This document shows positions 16,216 through 24,018 of a DNA stretch of 64,000 bases, piece after piece. The position numbers were made by a program, and so were the translations under genes. Source of the stretch: Planctomycetota bacterium (lineage in GTDB: Bacteria; Planctomycetota; Phycisphaerae; Sedimentisphaerales; Anaerohalosphaeraceae); NCBI GenBank assembly GCA_029552545.1, contig JAKPDO010000050.1, positions 62,001 to 126,000 on the forward strand. The letters run 5' to 3'. Every line of letters starts with the position of its first letter. The stretch's first letter is position 1. The notes beneath the pieces are model-generated. The model ran no database searches. It was given only the letters and a program-made list of their open reading frames with translations, and was not told where the DNA came from.

Positions 16216-17646
16216 ATGAAAACAATAGATAGCGACAAAGCCAGGAGACTTTTAGAGGGAATTGGGCAGGGGCATTTGCTGACGTTTTGGGGGGAGTTAA
16301 CGCCGGAACAGCGGGGGCGGCTGCTGGAGCAAATCCAGCAGCTGGATGTCCGGAATATACCGCGATGGGTACGAGAGACGGTTAAGAATGAGAAGCCGTT
16401 GGTTGTGCCGACGGAGTTTGAGCCGGCACCGTCATATCCGCCCGTTCCGCAGACCCCCGAACAGGAGAAAAAATATGCTCAGGCCAAGCAGATTGGGGAA
16501 AAACTGCTTCGAGAGGGGAAGGTAGCGGGGTTTGTTGTTGCCGGCGGACAGGGGACACGTCTCGGATTTGACGGGCCAAAAGGGAATTATCCGGTATCTC
16601 CTATCAAGAAAAAGACTTTATTCCGCATTTTTGCTGAGTCGGTTGCTGCGGCACGAAAGAAATATGGTGCTGTCCTGCCGTGGCTGATTATGACCAGTCC
16701 GCTCAATCACAAGGAAACAGTCGAGACCTTTGAGGTCAACAATTACTTTGGGCTTGGGAAGGATACCGTCTTTCTGTTTCAGCAAGGGACACTGCCGAAT
16801 TTCGACTTTGAGGGTCGGATATTTTTGGCGGAGAAGGACACGATTGCCGTCAGTCCAGATGGGCATGGGGGCAGTCTGAAGGCCCTGTACAGTTCCGGCG
16901 TGCTGGCGGAGATGAAAAAACTGGGGGTGGAGTATTTGAGTTATTGGCAGATTGACAATCCGCTGGTGCAGCTGTTTGACCCGCTTTTCCTCGGACTGCA
17001 TGTGATGGAAGGCGCCGGGATGTCTTCGAAGGCCCTTATCAAAGCGCATCCGCTGGAAAAAGTGGGCAATTTCTGTCTGGTAAACGGCCGTGTCACGGTG
17101 ATTGAGTACAGCGATTTGCCGGATGAGCAGGCCCGCCGCCGCAATCCGGATGGCTCCCTGGTTTTTGAGCTGGGTTCGATAGCGATTCATATCCTCAGTC
17201 GAGAGTTTGTCGAGCGGCTGAATGCGGATGGCGATTTTGCCCTGCCGCTGCATCGTGCGGTTAAGAAGATTCCTCATATTGATTTGGCGACCGGCAAAAA
17301 GGTGAATCCGGATAAACCCTGCGGGATTAAATTGGAGACTTTTATTTTTGATGCTTTGCCGCTGTCGGAAAAGTCGGTGATTCTTCAGACGATTCGCAGT
17401 GAAGAGTTTGCCCCGGTCAAGAATGCGTCCGGAGAAGACAGTCCGGCGGTGACGGAACGGATGATGATTGAACGGGCGGCATCGTGGCTGGAGAAGGCCG
17501 GAGTGAAAGTGCCGCGTACAACGGATGGGCGGGCGGACTGTGTACTGGAAATGGCCCCTTCGTTTGCTTTAACGGCGGAAGATGTAAAAGCCAACATTCA
17601 CAAGGTGCCGCCTATCCGGCCGGGAGATACGGTGTATCTGGAATAA
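16216..17646 (+). CDS. UDP-N-acetylhexosamine pyrophosphorylase (UAP1/UDPGP family)
   Basis: Makes UDP-GlcNAc or UDP-GalNAc from the sugar-1-phosphate and UTP. 476 residues, the usual length of the eukaryote-type UAP1 family. GGQGTRLGFDGPKGNYPV is the nucleotide-binding signature; MTSPLNHKETVETF, PDGHGGSLKAL and YWQIDNPLVQLFDP follow as in UAP1. It is unrelated in detail to GlmU at 20588, so the genome encodes two kinds of GlcNAc-1-P uridyltransferase. The gene has its own promoter at 16153-16180 and ends just before a tRNA gene on the other strand. UDP-glucose specificity is less likely but cannot be excluded. Confidence 0.85.
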   Translation: MKTIDSDKARRLLEGIGQGHLLTFWGELTPEQRGRLLEQIQQLDVRNIPRWVRETVKNEKPLVVPTEFEPAPSYPPVPQTPEQEKKYAQAKQIGEKLLREGKVAGFVVAGGQGTRLGFDGPKGNYPVSPIKKKTLFRIFAESVAAARKKYGAVLPWLIMTSPLNHKETVETFEVNNYFGLGKDTVFLFQQGTLPNFDFEGRIFLAEKDTIAVSPDGHGGSLKALYSSGVLAEMKKLGVEYLSYWQIDNPLVQLFDPLFLGLHVMEGAGMSSKALIKAHPLEKVGNFCLVNGRVTVIEYSDLPDEQARRRNPDGSLVFELGSIAIHILSREFVERLNADGDFALPLHRAVKKIPHIDLATGKKVNPDKPCGIKLETFIFDALPLSEKSVILQTIRSEEFAPVKNASGEDSPAVTERMMIERAASWLEKAGVKVPRTTDGRADCVLEMAPSFALTAEDVKANIHKVPPIRPGDTVYLE

Positions 17647-17662
17647 AAGCAAGCCCTGTCAT

Positions 17663-17733
17663 CTGGCCCGCAGGGACTCGAACCCCGACTAAATGATCCA
17701 GAGTCATTTGTGCTACCATTACACTACGGGCCA
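17663..17733 (-). tRNA. tRNA-Gln (anticodon CUG)
   Basis: Complete cloverleaf on the minus strand: acceptor TGGCCCG/CGGGCCA, anticodon stem AATGA/TCATT around loop CTCTGGA (anticodon CTG, reads CAG), T-arm with GGTTCGAGTCC, discriminator G. No encoded CCA. It is one of two Gln tRNAs in the window. Confidence 0.93.
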
Positions 17734-17878
17734 ACGCAAAACAGGGATAGTATCGGCAAAACGGGCTTCCGTCAACAAGGAGAAGGTTTTTTTGTGAGCA
17801 TTTCGGAGAAAGCCGGGGAGAGAGGGGATTGTAAGTCTTTTCAAAAGGGACAGATAAGGAAAAGAAGCCGGCCTTTTT

Positions 17879-18871
17879 ATGCTTCAATTTGGTTTGATTA
17901 AATTGGATATGCCGTTTATTCAGGCGGCCCTGTCGGGTTATACGGACCATCCAATGCGGATATTAGCCCGGCGGTTCGGCTGTCCGCTGGTTTTTACGGG
18001 GGTAATGCTGGACCGGATAGCGCTGCATCCAAAAGCCAGCCGGCAAAAGCAATTTTATCCGTTTTCCCAAGAGGAACATCCGGTTGTTGCACAGATTATG
18101 GGCAATGAACCGGAGGTGATGGCGCAATCGGCGGCGGTGTTTGAGCGGGCGGGATATGACGCGATTGATTTGAATTTTGCCTGTCCGGTTCCGAAGGTGC
18201 TGCGTCGGGAGCGAGGCGGGTATCTGATGCAAAAGCCCGCTGTGGTTCGGGAGGCGTATCTGCGTACGCGGGAGGCGGTGCGGTGTCCTGTATTTATGAA
18301 GATTCGGATTGGATTTGATTCTTCGGAGGCCTCGCAGGAGGATTTCTGGACGATTTGCGAGAATGCAGTCCGGGACGGCGTGCAAATGCTGGCGATTCAC
18401 GGGCGAACGGTGGAGCAGAAATACAAGGGGACTGCGGATTGGGAGAGAATTACCGAAGTGAAGAGGAGGTTTCCTTCGCTGTGTGTGTTCGGCAGCGGCG
18501 ATATTTTGAAAGCCCAAACAGCAATAGAGCGGCTGAACGGCAGCGGAGTTGACGGGGTCATTGTGGCGCGAGGGGCCATCGGCAATCCGTGGATATTTCA
18601 GGAGATTCGGGCTTTATGGGAGGGGTGTCCGCTTCCGGAACCGCCGACGATGGAAGAGCAAAAGGCCGTGATGGAGGAACATTTGAGGATGATTCTGGAG
18701 TTCTGGCCGGCCCGGAAGGCAATCCCGTACTTTCGCAAGTTTACGGCGGGCTACTGCAAACGTCATCCGCAGCGCAAGCAAGTAATGATGGCGATGATGA
18801 AGGCCAAGACATTGGAGCAGGTTCAGCAGGTCTTTGCGGAGTTTTATCCTGAAAAAAACAGTCAATCCTGA
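17879..18871 (+). CDS. dus: tRNA-dihydrouridine synthase
   Basis: FMN-dependent enzyme that reduces uridines in the D-loop of tRNA. 330 residues, normal length. Diagnostic parts: AALSGYTDHPMRILARRFG near the N-terminus, DLNFACPVPKVLRRERGGYLM (substrate Cys and following loop), KIRIGFD, IHGRTVEQKYKGTADWE, and GVIVARGAIGNPWIF (FMN phosphate loop). The most similar subgroup is DusB-like. Start ATG 17879 taken; ATG 17909 (MPFIQAALSG) is equally possible because neither has a clear ribosome-binding site. Located next to two tRNA-Gln genes on either side. Confidence 0.92.
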   Translation: MLQFGLIKLDMPFIQAALSGYTDHPMRILARRFGCPLVFTGVMLDRIALHPKASRQKQFYPFSQEEHPVVAQIMGNEPEVMAQSAAVFERAGYDAIDLNFACPVPKVLRRERGGYLMQKPAVVREAYLRTREAVRCPVFMKIRIGFDSSEASQEDFWTICENAVRDGVQMLAIHGRTVEQKYKGTADWERITEVKRRFPSLCVFGSGDILKAQTAIERLNGSGVDGVIVARGAIGNPWIFQEIRALWEGCPLPEPPTMEEQKAVMEEHLRMILEFWPARKAIPYFRKFTAGYCKRHPQRKQVMMAMMKAKTLEQVQQVFAEFYPEKNSQS

Positions 18872-18891
18872 TTGGAGGCAGGATTGACTGT
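18851..18891 (-). terminator. Rho-independent terminator
   Basis: Stem ACAGTCAATCCTG / CAGGATTGACTGT (13 bp) followed on the minus strand by TTTTTTT. It ends the small Cys-rich protein gene (18922-19137) and overlaps the last codons of dus on the opposite strand. Confidence 0.85.
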
Positions 18892-18921
18892 TGTATGGGT
18901 GTTGTCAGCAGGATTCGGGGT

Positions 18922-19137
18922 TTAGGCGGCTTTGTCGGAAGATGCCGCTTCTCCCTTGTCTTTCTGGCAGTCGGACTTATTTTCTTCTTTGCATTCTTTA
19001 TCTTTCTTTTCGCAGGCCTTTTTGTTATCGCCGCAGGCCGAGTCATCTGATTTGCCTTTGCAGCATCCGGCCCAACTGGCTGAAGCGAGCACCAAAACCA
19101 GACAAAGTACTGCAAGTTTCTTCAGTAAAGCGTTCAT
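18922..19137 (-). CDS. Small secreted Cys- and Lys-rich protein
   Basis: 71 residues: a signal peptide (MNALLKKLAVLCLVLVLASASWA) followed by a highly charged mature part with six Cys (positions about 25, 26, 35, 42, 49, 57), many Lys/Glu and Asp. The start is set by AAGGAA 7 nt upstream. If processed as a lipoprotein the acceptor would be Cys25, but the preceding residues (WAG) are not a good lipobox. Not recognised; the Cys/acid composition suggests metal binding or an envelope stress role (inference). Own terminator downstream. Confidence 0.7.
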   Translation of the reverse strand: MNALLKKLAVLCLVLVLASASWAGCCKGKSDDSACGDNKKACEKKDKECKEENKSDCQKDKGEAASSDKAA

Positions 19138-19223
19138 GTCTGTTTCCTTTCTGACAGTCAAAAGGTTGTTTCTTTTTCGTTCACGATGAAAACGATACGT
19201 TTCAGGGGAGAAAAAGTGCTGTT

Positions 19224-19258
19224 AAAAAAACGGCAGGCGGAAGGAAAACCGCCTGCCG
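19224..19258 (-). terminator. Rho-independent terminator
   Basis: Perfect 10-bp stem CGGCAGGCGG / CCGCCTGCCG followed on the minus strand by TTTTTTT; ends the gene at 19280-19885. Confidence 0.88.
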
Positions 19259-19279
19259 TTTCGGCATCCTGCCGAGGAT

Positions 19280-19885
19280 TTAATCAATGTAGCCCATCAG
19301 AGCCAATTCCGCTTCCTGCTGGGGGGTAGTCAACTGTGCCTTCAGTTCTTTCTTGGCATCGGCCAGCTGTTTGAGGGCCTCTTCGCGGGCCTTTCGGAAG
19401 GCCTCCAGTTTGGCCTTGATTGTGTCGGCATTGCCGCTGTTGATGGCGGCACGAAGTTCCTGACGGGCCTTGCCGAGGGTGGTCTGCTCTTCAGCGGACT
19501 GTTCGGTTTGCCCTTCCTGTCCCTGACGCTGGCCTCTGCCGAAGCCCTGTCCGGGGAAGCCGGCCATATTGGTCTGCTGATTGAGTGTGATGACTTTCTT
19601 GAGAGCGGGTTCAATCTTGGCCCATTGCTCGTCGGTGGGATTGAGGGCTTGTTTGACCCGCTGAATTTGCCGTTCCTGAATCATTTGACGCATCTGTTCC
19701 GGATCGCGCTGTCCCATCTGCTGGCCGGGTCCGCCTGCCGGGCCGCCTTCCATCTGGCCGGCCGGTCCGCCTCGCCGCTGGCCTCTGCCTTCCGGGCCCT
19801 GACCCTGCTGCGAATAGGACTGGGCGGCGAAAAGTGCCAAAATCGTCAAGAGTGTAAGACCTGTAAGTGCTTTCTTCATAGACAT
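19280..19885 (-). CDS. Spy/CpxP-like periplasmic protein (Gln/Gly-rich)
   Basis: 201 residues with a signal peptide (MSMKKALTGLTLLTILALFAAQSYS). Residues ~26-60 are a low-complexity Gly/Gln/Arg region (GRGQRRGGPAGQM). The rest is helical: RQIQRVKQALNPTDEQWAKIEPAL resembles the LTxxQ-type helices of Spy/CpxP stress chaperones, followed by an Ala/Lys/Glu coiled region (KAKLEAFRKAREEALKQL). This fold is common in planctomycetes as short secreted proteins. Function is inferred only; could also be a metal-binding or unrelated helical protein. It has a strong terminator but no clear promoter. Confidence 0.7.
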   Translation of the reverse strand: MSMKKALTGLTLLTILALFAAQSYSQQGQGPEGRGQRRGGPAGQMEGGPAGGPGQQMGQRDPEQMRQMIQERQIQRVKQALNPTDEQWAKIEPALKKVITLNQQTNMAGFPGQGFGRGQRQGQEGQTEQSAEEQTTLGKARQELRAAINSGNADTIKAKLEAFRKAREEALKQLADAKKELKAQLTTPQQEAELALMGYID

Positions 19886-20044
19886 TTCTGTACTCCTTTC
19901 AAAAAAAGATTTTTTTATCGGTCTTCAGCAACAACACCTTTATAGATGGTTGGCAGAGGGATTTTATTGCAAGAATTATAATTTGGTATAAAGATGGGAT
20001 ATGTCCTGTTAGTAGGCGGGATTGAAAAAAGAAGGATTTATGAC

Positions 20045-20073
20045 TTGAAAAAGGGAAAAGATTTGTATAGTAT
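20045..20073 (+). promoter_or_regulatory. Candidate promoter of structured RNA
   Basis: TTGAAA (20045-20050) with TAGTAT (20068-20073) at 17 bp, or TATAGT (20066-20071) at 15 bp. Directly precedes the hairpin-rich segment at 20087-20256. Confidence 0.4.
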
Positions 20074-20079
20074 TCCTTT

Positions 20080-20290
20080 TTTGTAGCCCTGCCTGGTGGG
20101 TAGGTAGGCCCGTCTGGAAAGGTCTTTCCCGAAGGACCGGAAGACGGAAACGTGGGGCTGACAGGTACGCAGCATGGTCAGCTCAAGCCCGTGGCAGGGT
20201 CCGGTCGGTCCGCTTCGAAGGCGGCCACTGCGACTTACGTGAACGGCATCGTTGCCTGAAAGCGGGTTTTCTTTCGTAACGAAACGGCAG
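20080..20290 (+). ncRNA. Candidate structured RNA of unknown family
   Basis: About 200 nt with no coding potential but dense pairing. Seen by eye: CCCTGCC (20087-20093) with GGCAGGG (20193-20199), enclosing CCGTCT/AGACGG (20110-20115/20142-20147), GGTC..GGACC (20121-20138) and GGGCTGAC/GTCAGCTC (20155-20162/20177-20184). A second part holds CCGC/GCGG (20210-20224) and GGCA/TGCC (20245-20256). A promoter-like sequence precedes it and tRNA-Gln follows. No signature of RNase P, tmRNA, SRP or 6S RNA was recognised. It could be a stable small RNA or a leader of the tRNA transcript. Confidence 0.4.
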
Positions 20291-20296
20291 GCGAGG

Positions 20297-20302
20297 TATA
20301 AT
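20297..20302 (+). promoter_or_regulatory. Candidate -10 box of tRNA-Gln(UUG)
   Basis: Perfect TATAAT ending 18 nt before the tRNA. The -35 region (around 20273-20279) matches poorly, so the tRNA may also be transcribed from the upstream promoter. Confidence 0.35.
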
Positions 20303-20320
20303 TTTGCCGCGTGCGGGCGA

Positions 20321-20392
20321 TACCCGGTGGTGTAATCGGTAACACAAGAGGTTTTGGTCCTCTTATTCCTGGTTCGAGTCCAGGCCGGGTAG
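20321..20392 (+). tRNA. tRNA-Gln (anticodon UUG)
   Basis: Acceptor TACCCGG/CCGGGTA, anticodon stem AGAGG/CCTCT around loop TTTTGGT (anticodon TTG, reads CAA), T-arm with GGTTCGAGTCC, discriminator G, no encoded CCA. Starts UA, as is normal for Gln tRNA. Confidence 0.94.
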
Positions 20393-20410
20393 GTTGGAAG
20401 ATGATTATGG

Positions 20411-20496
20411 AGTCCCGCCTTCCTTCTTCGCTGAAGCTTCGAAGGATAGGACGCGGGGAGGGCAAAATGGATTCCCGCCTGCGCGGGAATGACAAG
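20411..20496 (+). repeat. Dispersed palindromic repeat, copy C
   Basis: Contains TTCGCTGAAGCTTCGAAGGA and ends with ATTCCCGCCTGCGCGGGAAT. Almost identical to the inverted copy at 37546-37599. Lies between tRNA-Gln and glmU. Confidence 0.85.
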
Positions 20497-20559
20497 AAAT
20501 GGCGGGAATGACAAGAAATGGCGGGAATGACAAGAAATACGCGAGAACGGCAAGAAAAT
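20483..20559 (+). repeat. 19-nt tandem repeat
   Basis: Unit GCGGGAATGACAAGAAATG occurs three times in a row from 20483 (third copy with one change), followed by a fourth decayed copy at 20541-20559. The first unit begins inside the right end of repeat copy C, so it probably arose by slippage from that element. Confidence 0.85.
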
Positions 20560-20587
20560 AGAAACGGGAAATCGAGAAGGCCGAAAG

Positions 20588-21595
20588 GTGAGTAGTAAAA
20601 CGGAATGTGCAGCAATTGTTTTGGCGGCGGGTCAGAGCACCCGGATGAATACCCGTCTGCCGAAGGTGCTGCATGAGGTGTGCGGGCGTCCGATGCTGGA
20701 TTATGTTCTGGATGCCTGCCGCGGCGTTGGGGTGCGTCGGATTTATGTCGTAGTCGGCTACGGAAAGGAACAGATTCTCCGGCGGTATCAGGGACAGGCG
20801 GATTTGGAGTTCGTCGAGCAGCCAGAGCAGCGGGGAACGGGGCATGCGGTGATGTGCTGCCGGAAGCATCTGGAGGGGTTTGAAGGGCATACGCTGGTGC
20901 TGTGCGGGGATGCGCCGCTGATTCGCAAAGAGACGCTGGAGATTCTGCTGGACAAGCACCTGTCGGAGAAGTCGGCGGTGACGGTGGCGACGGCTGTTCT
21001 GAAAGACCCGAGCGGCTACGGGCGGATTGTGCGGGATGCCTACGGGAATATTCAGGGGATTGTAGAGCACAATGGCTGCAATGAGCAGCAGCGGAAGATT
21101 CAGGAAGTAAACACCGGATATTTCTGCTATCAGACGCCGCTGCTGCTGAAGGGGCTGGAAAAGATTCGCCCGGATAACGCCAAGGGGGAATATTACCTGA
21201 CGGATGTGCTGCATGTGCTGCTGGCGGAGGGGCATAAGGCGACGGCGGTGACGGCAGTGGCGGAAGAGGACGCAATGGGCGTCAACAGCCGTGCGCAGCT
21301 GGCCGTCGTGGGCAAGATTATGCAGCAGCGGATTCAGAATCGGCTGATGGCCTCCGGGGTGACGATTGTGGACCCGCCGAATACGTGGATTGATGACCGG
21401 GCGCAGATCGGCCAGGATACCGTGATTGAGCCGTTTACGTGTATTCGCGGAGCGGTTCGGATTGGGACGGGCTGCCGGATTGGGCCGTTCGCTTTTGTGG
21501 GCGAAGGGGCCCAGGTGGCGGATGGGCAGGACGTCAGGGCCTTTACAACGCTGGGTCGAGTGGGGGCAAGTGATTCCAGGGAGGGACAAAAATGA
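20588..21595 (+). CDS. glmU: N-acetylglucosamine-1-phosphate uridyltransferase (GlmU lacking acetyltransferase part)
   Basis: Makes UDP-GlcNAc from GlcNAc-1-phosphate and UTP. The N-terminal domain is intact: LAAGQSTRMNTRLPKVLH (about 12-29), CGDAPLI, EVNTGYFCY, and GEYYLTDVL. Normal GlmU has about 450 residues with a long left-handed beta-helix that acetylates GlcN-1-phosphate; here the protein has 335 residues and only about two coils of the helix (IGQDTVIEPFTCIRG...), ending in VGASDSREGQK. The stop overlaps the prs start (ATGA), so this is not a simple frameshift at the boundary. GTG start at 20588 with AGAAGG about 8 nt upstream. First gene of the long block; gene order glmU-prs-rplY-pth matches Bacillus gcaD-prs-ctc-pth. 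Confidence 0.9.
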   Translation: MSSKTECAAIVLAAGQSTRMNTRLPKVLHEVCGRPMLDYVLDACRGVGVRRIYVVVGYGKEQILRRYQGQADLEFVEQPEQRGTGHAVMCCRKHLEGFEGHTLVLCGDAPLIRKETLEILLDKHLSEKSAVTVATAVLKDPSGYGRIVRDAYGNIQGIVEHNGCNEQQRKIQEVNTGYFCYQTPLLLKGLEKIRPDNAKGEYYLTDVLHVLLAEGHKATAVTAVAEEDAMGVNSRAQLAVVGKIMQQRIQNRLMASGVTIVDPPNTWIDDRAQIGQDTVIEPFTCIRGAVRIGTGCRIGPFAFVGEGAQVADGQDVRAFTTLGRVGASDSREGQK

Positions 21596-22545
21596 TTCAT
21601 CATCCCCTGATTGTATTCGGTGGGACCAGTCATCCGGAATTGACGGAAGGGATTTGCCGGTATCTGAAGCAGGAGCCGGGCAAGGCGCGGATTTGGCGGT
21701 TTCCGGACAGCGAAAAGATTATCAAGCTGGAAACGGATGTGCGGGGGACGGACTGCTTTGTGGTGCAGTCGGTCTGTGAGCCGGTGGATGAAAATCTGGT
21801 GGAGCTGCTGATTTTTCTGGATTGTCTGCGTCGGGCCAGTGCGGCGCGGGTGACGGCGGTGATTCCGTATTTCGGATACGCCCGTCAGGACCGGAAGGAT
21901 GAGGGGCGTGTGCCGATTACGGCCAAACTGGTGGCCAATCTGATTGTGGCCGCCGGCGCCAGCCGAGTGCTGACGCTGGATTTGCATGCGGCTCAGCTGC
22001 AGGGGTTCTTTGATATACCGGTGGACCATCTGACGGCGGAGCCCGTAATCGCCAAGTATCTGAAAACCAAGCGTCTGGACAAGCTGACGGTTGTGGCGCC
22101 GGATGTGGGGAATATGAAGAAGGCGGCGCGGTATGCCCAGAAGCTGGGGGCGGACCTGGCGATTATTCACAAGCGGCGGGTGAGCGGGTCGGAGATTGTG
22201 TGCGGGGAGATTATCGGGGAGGTGGAAGGGCGGAATATCGTGATGTGTGATGATATGATTACAACGGGCGGGACGATTTGCGGAGCGGCGGAGCTGCTTA
22301 AGCAGCGCGGGGCCGGACAGATTATCGCCGGGGCCACCCATGGTGTTTTGGCAAAGCCGGCGATGGAGCGGCTTCCGAAAGCGCCGCTGGATGAAGTGAT
22401 TGTGACGGACAGTGTGCCGCTCGGTGCCAAAGGAACTGTGCTGAAAAATCTGACGGTTTTGAGCGTGGCGGACCTGCTGGGCGAGGCCGTCCGGCGGATT
22501 CATCTGAATCTGTCCGTCAGCGGTTTGTTTAACGGAACAGAGTAA
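21592..22545 (+). CDS. prs: Ribose-phosphate pyrophosphokinase
   Basis: Makes PRPP from ribose-5-phosphate and ATP for nucleotide, His and Trp synthesis. 317 residues, standard length. AVIPYFGYARQDRKD (ATP-binding/catalytic flexible region), TLDLHAAQLQGFFDIPVDHL, and CDDMITTGGTICGAAELL (PRPP-binding loop, slightly divergent from the usual VDDxIDTAGT) are present. ATG overlaps the glmU stop by four nucleotides. Confidence 0.96.
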   Translation: MIHHPLIVFGGTSHPELTEGICRYLKQEPGKARIWRFPDSEKIIKLETDVRGTDCFVVQSVCEPVDENLVELLIFLDCLRRASAARVTAVIPYFGYARQDRKDEGRVPITAKLVANLIVAAGASRVLTLDLHAAQLQGFFDIPVDHLTAEPVIAKYLKTKRLDKLTVVAPDVGNMKKAARYAQKLGADLAIIHKRRVSGSEIVCGEIIGEVEGRNIVMCDDMITTGGTICGAAELLKQRGAGQIIAGATHGVLAKPAMERLPKAPLDEVIVTDSVPLGAKGTVLKNLTVLSVADLLGEAVRRIHLNLSVSGLFNGTE

Positions 22546-22608
22546 GAGCAAGGCGGACGGTGCGTTCGGCAATGCGTCGTCCCGCCGGCAAAGACAGAGA
22601 GGAATCGT

Positions 22609-23262
22609 ATGGCAGAGTTGATGACGTTGGAAGCGGAAATTCGGGAACAGAAAGGCAGCAAGGCAGCCCGACGGCTTCGGGACCGGAAGGTCGGCAAGCT
22701 GCCGGCGATTGTGTACGGACACGGGCAGGAGCCGGTGTGCATTTCGCTGAATGCGCATGATTTTGTCGAAGCCCTGCATCACGGGCACCGGATTTTTGAT
22801 GTGCAGCTGCCCGGCGGCAGGCAGACCCTGCTGGTGAAGGATTTGCAGTATGACCATTTCGGCAAGCAGATTATCCATGCGGACCTGATGCGTGTGGACC
22901 TGTCGGAGCGGGTGACGGTCACGGTGCCGCTGGAGCTTCGCGGGACGGCCAAGGGAACGCACGAAGGCGGGATTGTGGATCAGATGCTGGACCATCTGGA
23001 AATCGAATGCGGCGTGACGGAAATTCCGGAAGTCATCGTCGTTTCGATCAAGGAATTGGGATTGGACCAGATGATTCATGCCAAGGATGTGGAGCTTCCC
23101 GCCGGAGCGGTGCTGAAGACCAATCCGGAAGCCCTGATTTGCCTGTGTCATCTGCCGAAGGTCAGGGAGGCGGAGGAAGCGGCAGCGCCTGCCGAAGGGG
23201 TGCAGGAACCGGAAGTTATTACGGAGCGCAAGCCGACGGAAGAAGAAACCGAAACGGCCTAA
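22609..23262 (+). CDS. rplY: 50S ribosomal protein L25/TL5/Ctc
   Basis: 5S rRNA-binding protein. 217 residues, so the long CTC form with an added C-terminal domain. N-terminal L25 domain: REQKGSKAARRLRDRKVGKLPAIVYG; then KDLQYDHFGKQIIHADLMRVDLSERVTVTVPL and HLEIECGVTEIPEVIVVSI of the TL5 domain; acidic tail EETETA. ATG 22609 follows GAGAGGAA. Located between prs and pth as in many bacteria. Confidence 0.95.
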   Translation: MAELMTLEAEIREQKGSKAARRLRDRKVGKLPAIVYGHGQEPVCISLNAHDFVEALHHGHRIFDVQLPGGRQTLLVKDLQYDHFGKQIIHADLMRVDLSERVTVTVPLELRGTAKGTHEGGIVDQMLDHLEIECGVTEIPEVIVVSIKELGLDQMIHAKDVELPAGAVLKTNPEALICLCHLPKVREAEEAAAPAEGVQEPEVITERKPTEEETETA

Positions 23263-23283
23263 GGTTCGGCCTCGGAGAGAGCC

Positions 23284-24000
23284 GTGTCGGACGGAGTCTG
23301 GAAGACGTTGCGGAATTGTCTGGGGAAGGCGGCTTGCCGGCCGTCCGAGCCGTCAGGGTCGGAGTTGTATGTGGTGGCAGGCCTGGGCAATCCGGGAGCG
23401 GCTTACGAGAAGACGCGGCATAATGTGGGGTTTGAGGTGATTGACCGGCTGGCGGAGCGGCTGGGAGCCGGCGCCGAAAAGAAAAAGTTTGGTTCGCTGG
23501 TTCGCGAGGCACAGGCGGAAGGGCGGAAGCTGCTGCTGGTCAAGCCGCAGACCTTTATGAACCGCAGCGGTCAGGCGGTGGCGACGGTGCTGGGGTTTTA
23601 TCGGCTGGGACTGGAGCGGCTGCTGGTGGTGACGGATGACGCGGCGCTGGAACCGGGCCGAATTCGGCTGCGTGCAAAAGGTTCGTCAGGCGGACATAAG
23701 GGCCTGGCGGATATTATCGAAAAAGTGAACAGTGAAGAATTTGCTCGGCTTCGGGTGGGGATTGGTTCCTGCCCGAGTGAATCGATGGCCGACTATGTTC
23801 TGTCTCGTCCTTCGGCGCAGGAGCGGGTTTTGCTGGAGCGTGCCGCAGAGCTGGCGGCGGAGGCGGTTCTGTGCTGGGTGCGGGACGGCATCGAGGCGGC
23901 GATGAATCGATACAATAGTCGGGAACGTGCCGGTTTTCCGGAAGGAACGGAGCCGGAGAAAAACGGACTGGAGAACCCAGACGAAACAAGAAATCCTTAA
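23284..24000 (+). CDS. pth: Peptidyl-tRNA hydrolase
   Basis: Frees tRNA from stalled peptidyl-tRNA. Core motifs: VVAGLGNPGAAYEKTRHNVGFEVIDRL (catalytic His in TRHNVGF), LVKPQTFMNRSGQAV, VTDDAALEPGRIRLR and GSSGGHKGL. At 238 residues it is longer than usual (~190): about 27 extra N-terminal residues and a charged C-terminal tail. GTG 23284 has GGAGAG just upstream and is taken as the start; an in-frame TTG near 23363 would give a classical N-terminus. Confidence 0.93.
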   Translation: MSDGVWKTLRNCLGKAACRPSEPSGSELYVVAGLGNPGAAYEKTRHNVGFEVIDRLAERLGAGAEKKKFGSLVREAQAEGRKLLLVKPQTFMNRSGQAVATVLGFYRLGLERLLVVTDDAALEPGRIRLRAKGSSGGHKGLADIIEKVNSEEFARLRVGIGSCPSESMADYVLSRPSAQERVLLERAAELAAEAVLCWVRDGIEAAMNRYNSRERAGFPEGTEPEKNGLENPDETRNP

Positions 24001-24018
24001 AGTATGGGAGGTCTGAAT

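Noticed and set aside
20080-20290. RNase P, SRP, tmRNA or 6S RNA
   Set aside because: None of the invariant sequences that I know for these RNAs is present, so no family is assigned.
20483-20559. CRISPR array
   Set aside because: Direct copies are contiguous with no spacers, and the unit derives from a repeat-element end.
20588-21595. GlmU shortened by a sequencing frameshift
   Set aside because: The stop overlaps the prs start in a normal ATGA and there is no room for the missing ~120 residues before prs, so the short form is taken as real.
21334-23151. Open frame of about 600 codons antisense to prs and rplY
   Set aside because: Shadow of two certain genes; composition biased to Arg/His/Leu/Gln without motifs.
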